Origin: Luteolibacter sp. Y139
Lineage (GTDB): Bacteria; Verrucomicrobiota; Verrucomicrobiia; Verrucomicrobiales; Akkermansiaceae
Assembly: GCF_038066715.1 (NCBI RefSeq)
Contig: NZ_JBBUKT010000002.1
Location: 372,001-436,000 of the forward strand
Direction: 5' to 3'
Length of the DNA stretch: 64,000 nt
Of the stretch, positions 63,017 through 64,000 are shown in pieces. Each line of letters begins with the position of its first letter. Positions within the stretch are counted from its first letter, which is position 1. The notes beneath the pieces are model-generated. The model was not told the origin of the DNA. It saw only the letters and a list, made by a program, of their open reading frames with translations, and made no database searches. Made by a program: the position numbers and the translations under genes.

Positions 63017-63694
63017 ATGAACCGCTTCAAGGCCTCCCTGCTCGTCACCATTTTCCTCAACGGCGCCTGCCAATACGACACGCCTGCGAGTTATTCCCTG
63101 CCCGTGACACAAGGACCGTCGGGCGCGATCGAGGAGTCCTCGCATGCGCGCCCGACGGTCCACTTTCCGGCGCGAGTCGCGGTGGTCCGAATCGAAGGAA
63201 GTTCCGGTGGTTTCCGGATGATCTCCGACACCGATGTGGAGCAGAGTGAACACGCGGCCGTGGCGAGTTCGCTGCCCGGCATCGAGGGGCTGGTCAGTCT
63301 CAATCGCGTGGCCTTGATCAGTGAGGTGAAGTCCTACCGGGAGCTGGATGCGGAGGCCCGCAAGGTGGGCGCGGATCTGGTGGCGATCTATCGCTTCGAG
63401 GCCAGCGACCGGTCGAGTGATGCTTTCCTGCCCTTGAGCGTGGCGACGTTAGGGCTGGCCCCGACGAATACCTATACCGTGACAGCGACGGCGACCTTGA
63501 TGGTTCGGGATGCTCGGACAGGTTACCTTTATGGGGTGATGGAGGAATCCGCCACGAACAAGGGGCTGACTGCGGGAATGGATCTCGCCAACGCGCAGGA
63601 GCGGTCGAAGCGGAATGCGAAGAAGAAGGCGCTCGATCAGCTCACGGCGAAGCTGCCGGTGTTCTGGAATGGCGTGTTGGCGAAGGGACGGTGA
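63017..63694 (+). CDS. Lipoprotein of unknown function
   Basis: The 225-residue protein starts ATG at 63017. A signal peptide (RFKASLLVTIFLNG) ends at a lipobox-like LNGAC. The mature part is mixed alpha/beta with ADLVAIYRFEASDRSSDAF and a C-terminal basic helix (RSKRNAKKKALDQL). No motif is recognised. A GTG/ATG further upstream (62987) is in frame but would disturb the signal peptide. It is followed by the hairpin repeat element at 63698. Confidence 0.7.
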   Translation: MNRFKASLLVTIFLNGACQYDTPASYSLPVTQGPSGAIEESSHARPTVHFPARVAVVRIEGSSGGFRMISDTDVEQSEHAAVASSLPGIEGLVSLNRVALISEVKSYRELDAEARKVGADLVAIYRFEASDRSSDAFLPLSVATLGLAPTNTYTVTATATLMVRDARTGYLYGVMEESATNKGLTAGMDLANAQERSKRNAKKKALDQLTAKLPVFWNGVLAKGR

Positions 63695-63697
63695 CAG

Positions 63698-63775
63698 CTG
63701 GGAGCGCGGGATTTATTCTGCTTCACCCGTAGGTTAGCCCTTCCGTCCAAGCGGAATGAATTCCGCGCTCCCAGT
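63698..63775. repeat. Intergenic hairpin repeat element with 12-bp terminal inverted repeats
   Basis: CTGGGAGCGCGG (63698-63709) and CCGCGCTCCCAG (63763-63774) are perfect inverted repeats flanking about 53 nt. An inner palindrome GCGGAATGAATTCCGC (63751-63766) overlaps the right arm. The last 25 bp (63751-63775) occur identically inside nspC (31955-31979). The element looks like a REP or MITE-like dispersed repeat. It ends at the stop codon of the pheA fragment. Confidence 0.75.
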
Positions 63776-64000
63776 TATTCTCCGGCGTCGGGATAGGAGC
63801 CTAACAGCTTAACCATGGAGCAGTGCTTCTCCAGTTCCTCGATGCCATTCTTCACCATGGGGTCCTCGCAGTGGCCGGAGAGGTCGACGTAGAAGATGTA
63901 TTCCCAGTCCTTCCGCTTGGATGGACGGGACTCGATCTTCGACATGTTGACGTGGAACTGATCGAAGGCTTGTAGCGCTCGGACCAGGGAGCCGGGCCGA
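63775..64000 (-). CDS. pheA: P-protein / prephenate dehydratase, C-terminal ACT domain (partial)
   Basis: This frame is open to the window edge, and the visible 75 codons are the C-terminus. They encode ACT-domain hallmarks: PGSLVRALQAF near the edge, NMSKIESRPSKRKDWEY, YVDLSGH and a final LLGSYP. The IESRPSK motif is the phenylalanine-binding signature of prephenate dehydratase regulatory domains. The full protein (beyond the window) would convert prephenate to phenylpyruvate and, if fused, carry chorismate mutase. It stops at 63775 (TAA). Confidence 0.9.
   Translation of the reverse strand, partial: RPGSLVRALQAFDQFHVNMSKIESRPSKRKDWEYIFYVDLSGHCEDPMVKNGIEELEKHCSMVKLLGSYPDAGE

Overview
The window is high-GC, gene-dense bacterial chromosome. 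The gene content points to the Verrucomicrobiota, probably a Luteolibacter/Haloferula-like member of Verrucomicrobiae. This is inferred from family composition, not from a marker gene. Supporting clues are a chlamydia-like large GreA, a Zwf/OpcA pair, arginine decarboxylase with carboxynorspermidine decarboxylase, a pseudopilin cassette with many secreted proteins of unknown function, a Kdo transferase (so a Gram-negative envelope), and starts that mostly lack a strong Shine-Dalgarno. About 60 protein genes are supported. I see no rRNA, tRNA, CRISPR array, prophage or insertion sequence.

Layout. 2-1027: 3' part of a secreted-protein gene that is a paralogue of the one at 18351. 1036-8479 (minus): a fatty-acid catabolism operon (patatin lipase, PaaK-like acyl-CoA ligase, thiolase, FadB-like fusion, acyl-CoA dehydrogenase). 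8586-15370: Kup potassium transporter, GpmI, a membrane-anchored unknown coupled to an A-type Fe-S carrier, and MutL. 15371-23339: a secretion and appendage-like region: a DPBB-like exported protein, three exported unknowns, one exported unknown on the minus strand, and three translationally coupled pseudopilin-like genes. 23347-36204: zinc-ribbon protein, SpeA, a sigma/anti-sigma/ABC exporter operon, a VanZ-like protein, NspC, a cupin, and a polar amino acid ABC importer. 36318-43792: SdhB with a coupled HExxH protein, a PreA-like dihydropyrimidine dehydrogenase, the GreA fusion, and enolase with a textbook terminator. 43890-49690: RsmD, WaaA, Zwf, OpcA and secreted unknowns. 49714-53201: ECF sigma factor facing two tandem paralogous membrane-anchored proteins. 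53206-56541 (minus): lutABC lactate-oxidation operon with an acetyltransferase inserted between lutA and lutB. 56673-64000: small membrane protein, eukaryotic-type GlgB, DsbD, glycine-zipper lipoprotein with terminator, PyrD, a lipoprotein, and the C-terminal end of a P-protein (PheA) cut by the window edge.

How the genes fit together. Central carbon metabolism (GpmI, Eno, Zwf/OpcA, GlgB, Lut, SdhB), lipid recycling, polyamine synthesis and envelope assembly are interleaved with lineage-specific exported proteins. The best candidate for an undescribed system is 16847-23339. There, two E5-bearing pseudopilins and a very large E5-less one (an arrangement resembling the GspI/J/K tip of type II secretion) lie next to three exported proteins, one of which has a paralogue at the left edge of the window. 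Other points of interest are a 25-bp identical repeat shared by an intergenic hairpin element and the coding sequence of nspC, a MutL whose nuclease motifs are eroded, and an 84-nt hairpin upstream of the secreted cassette.
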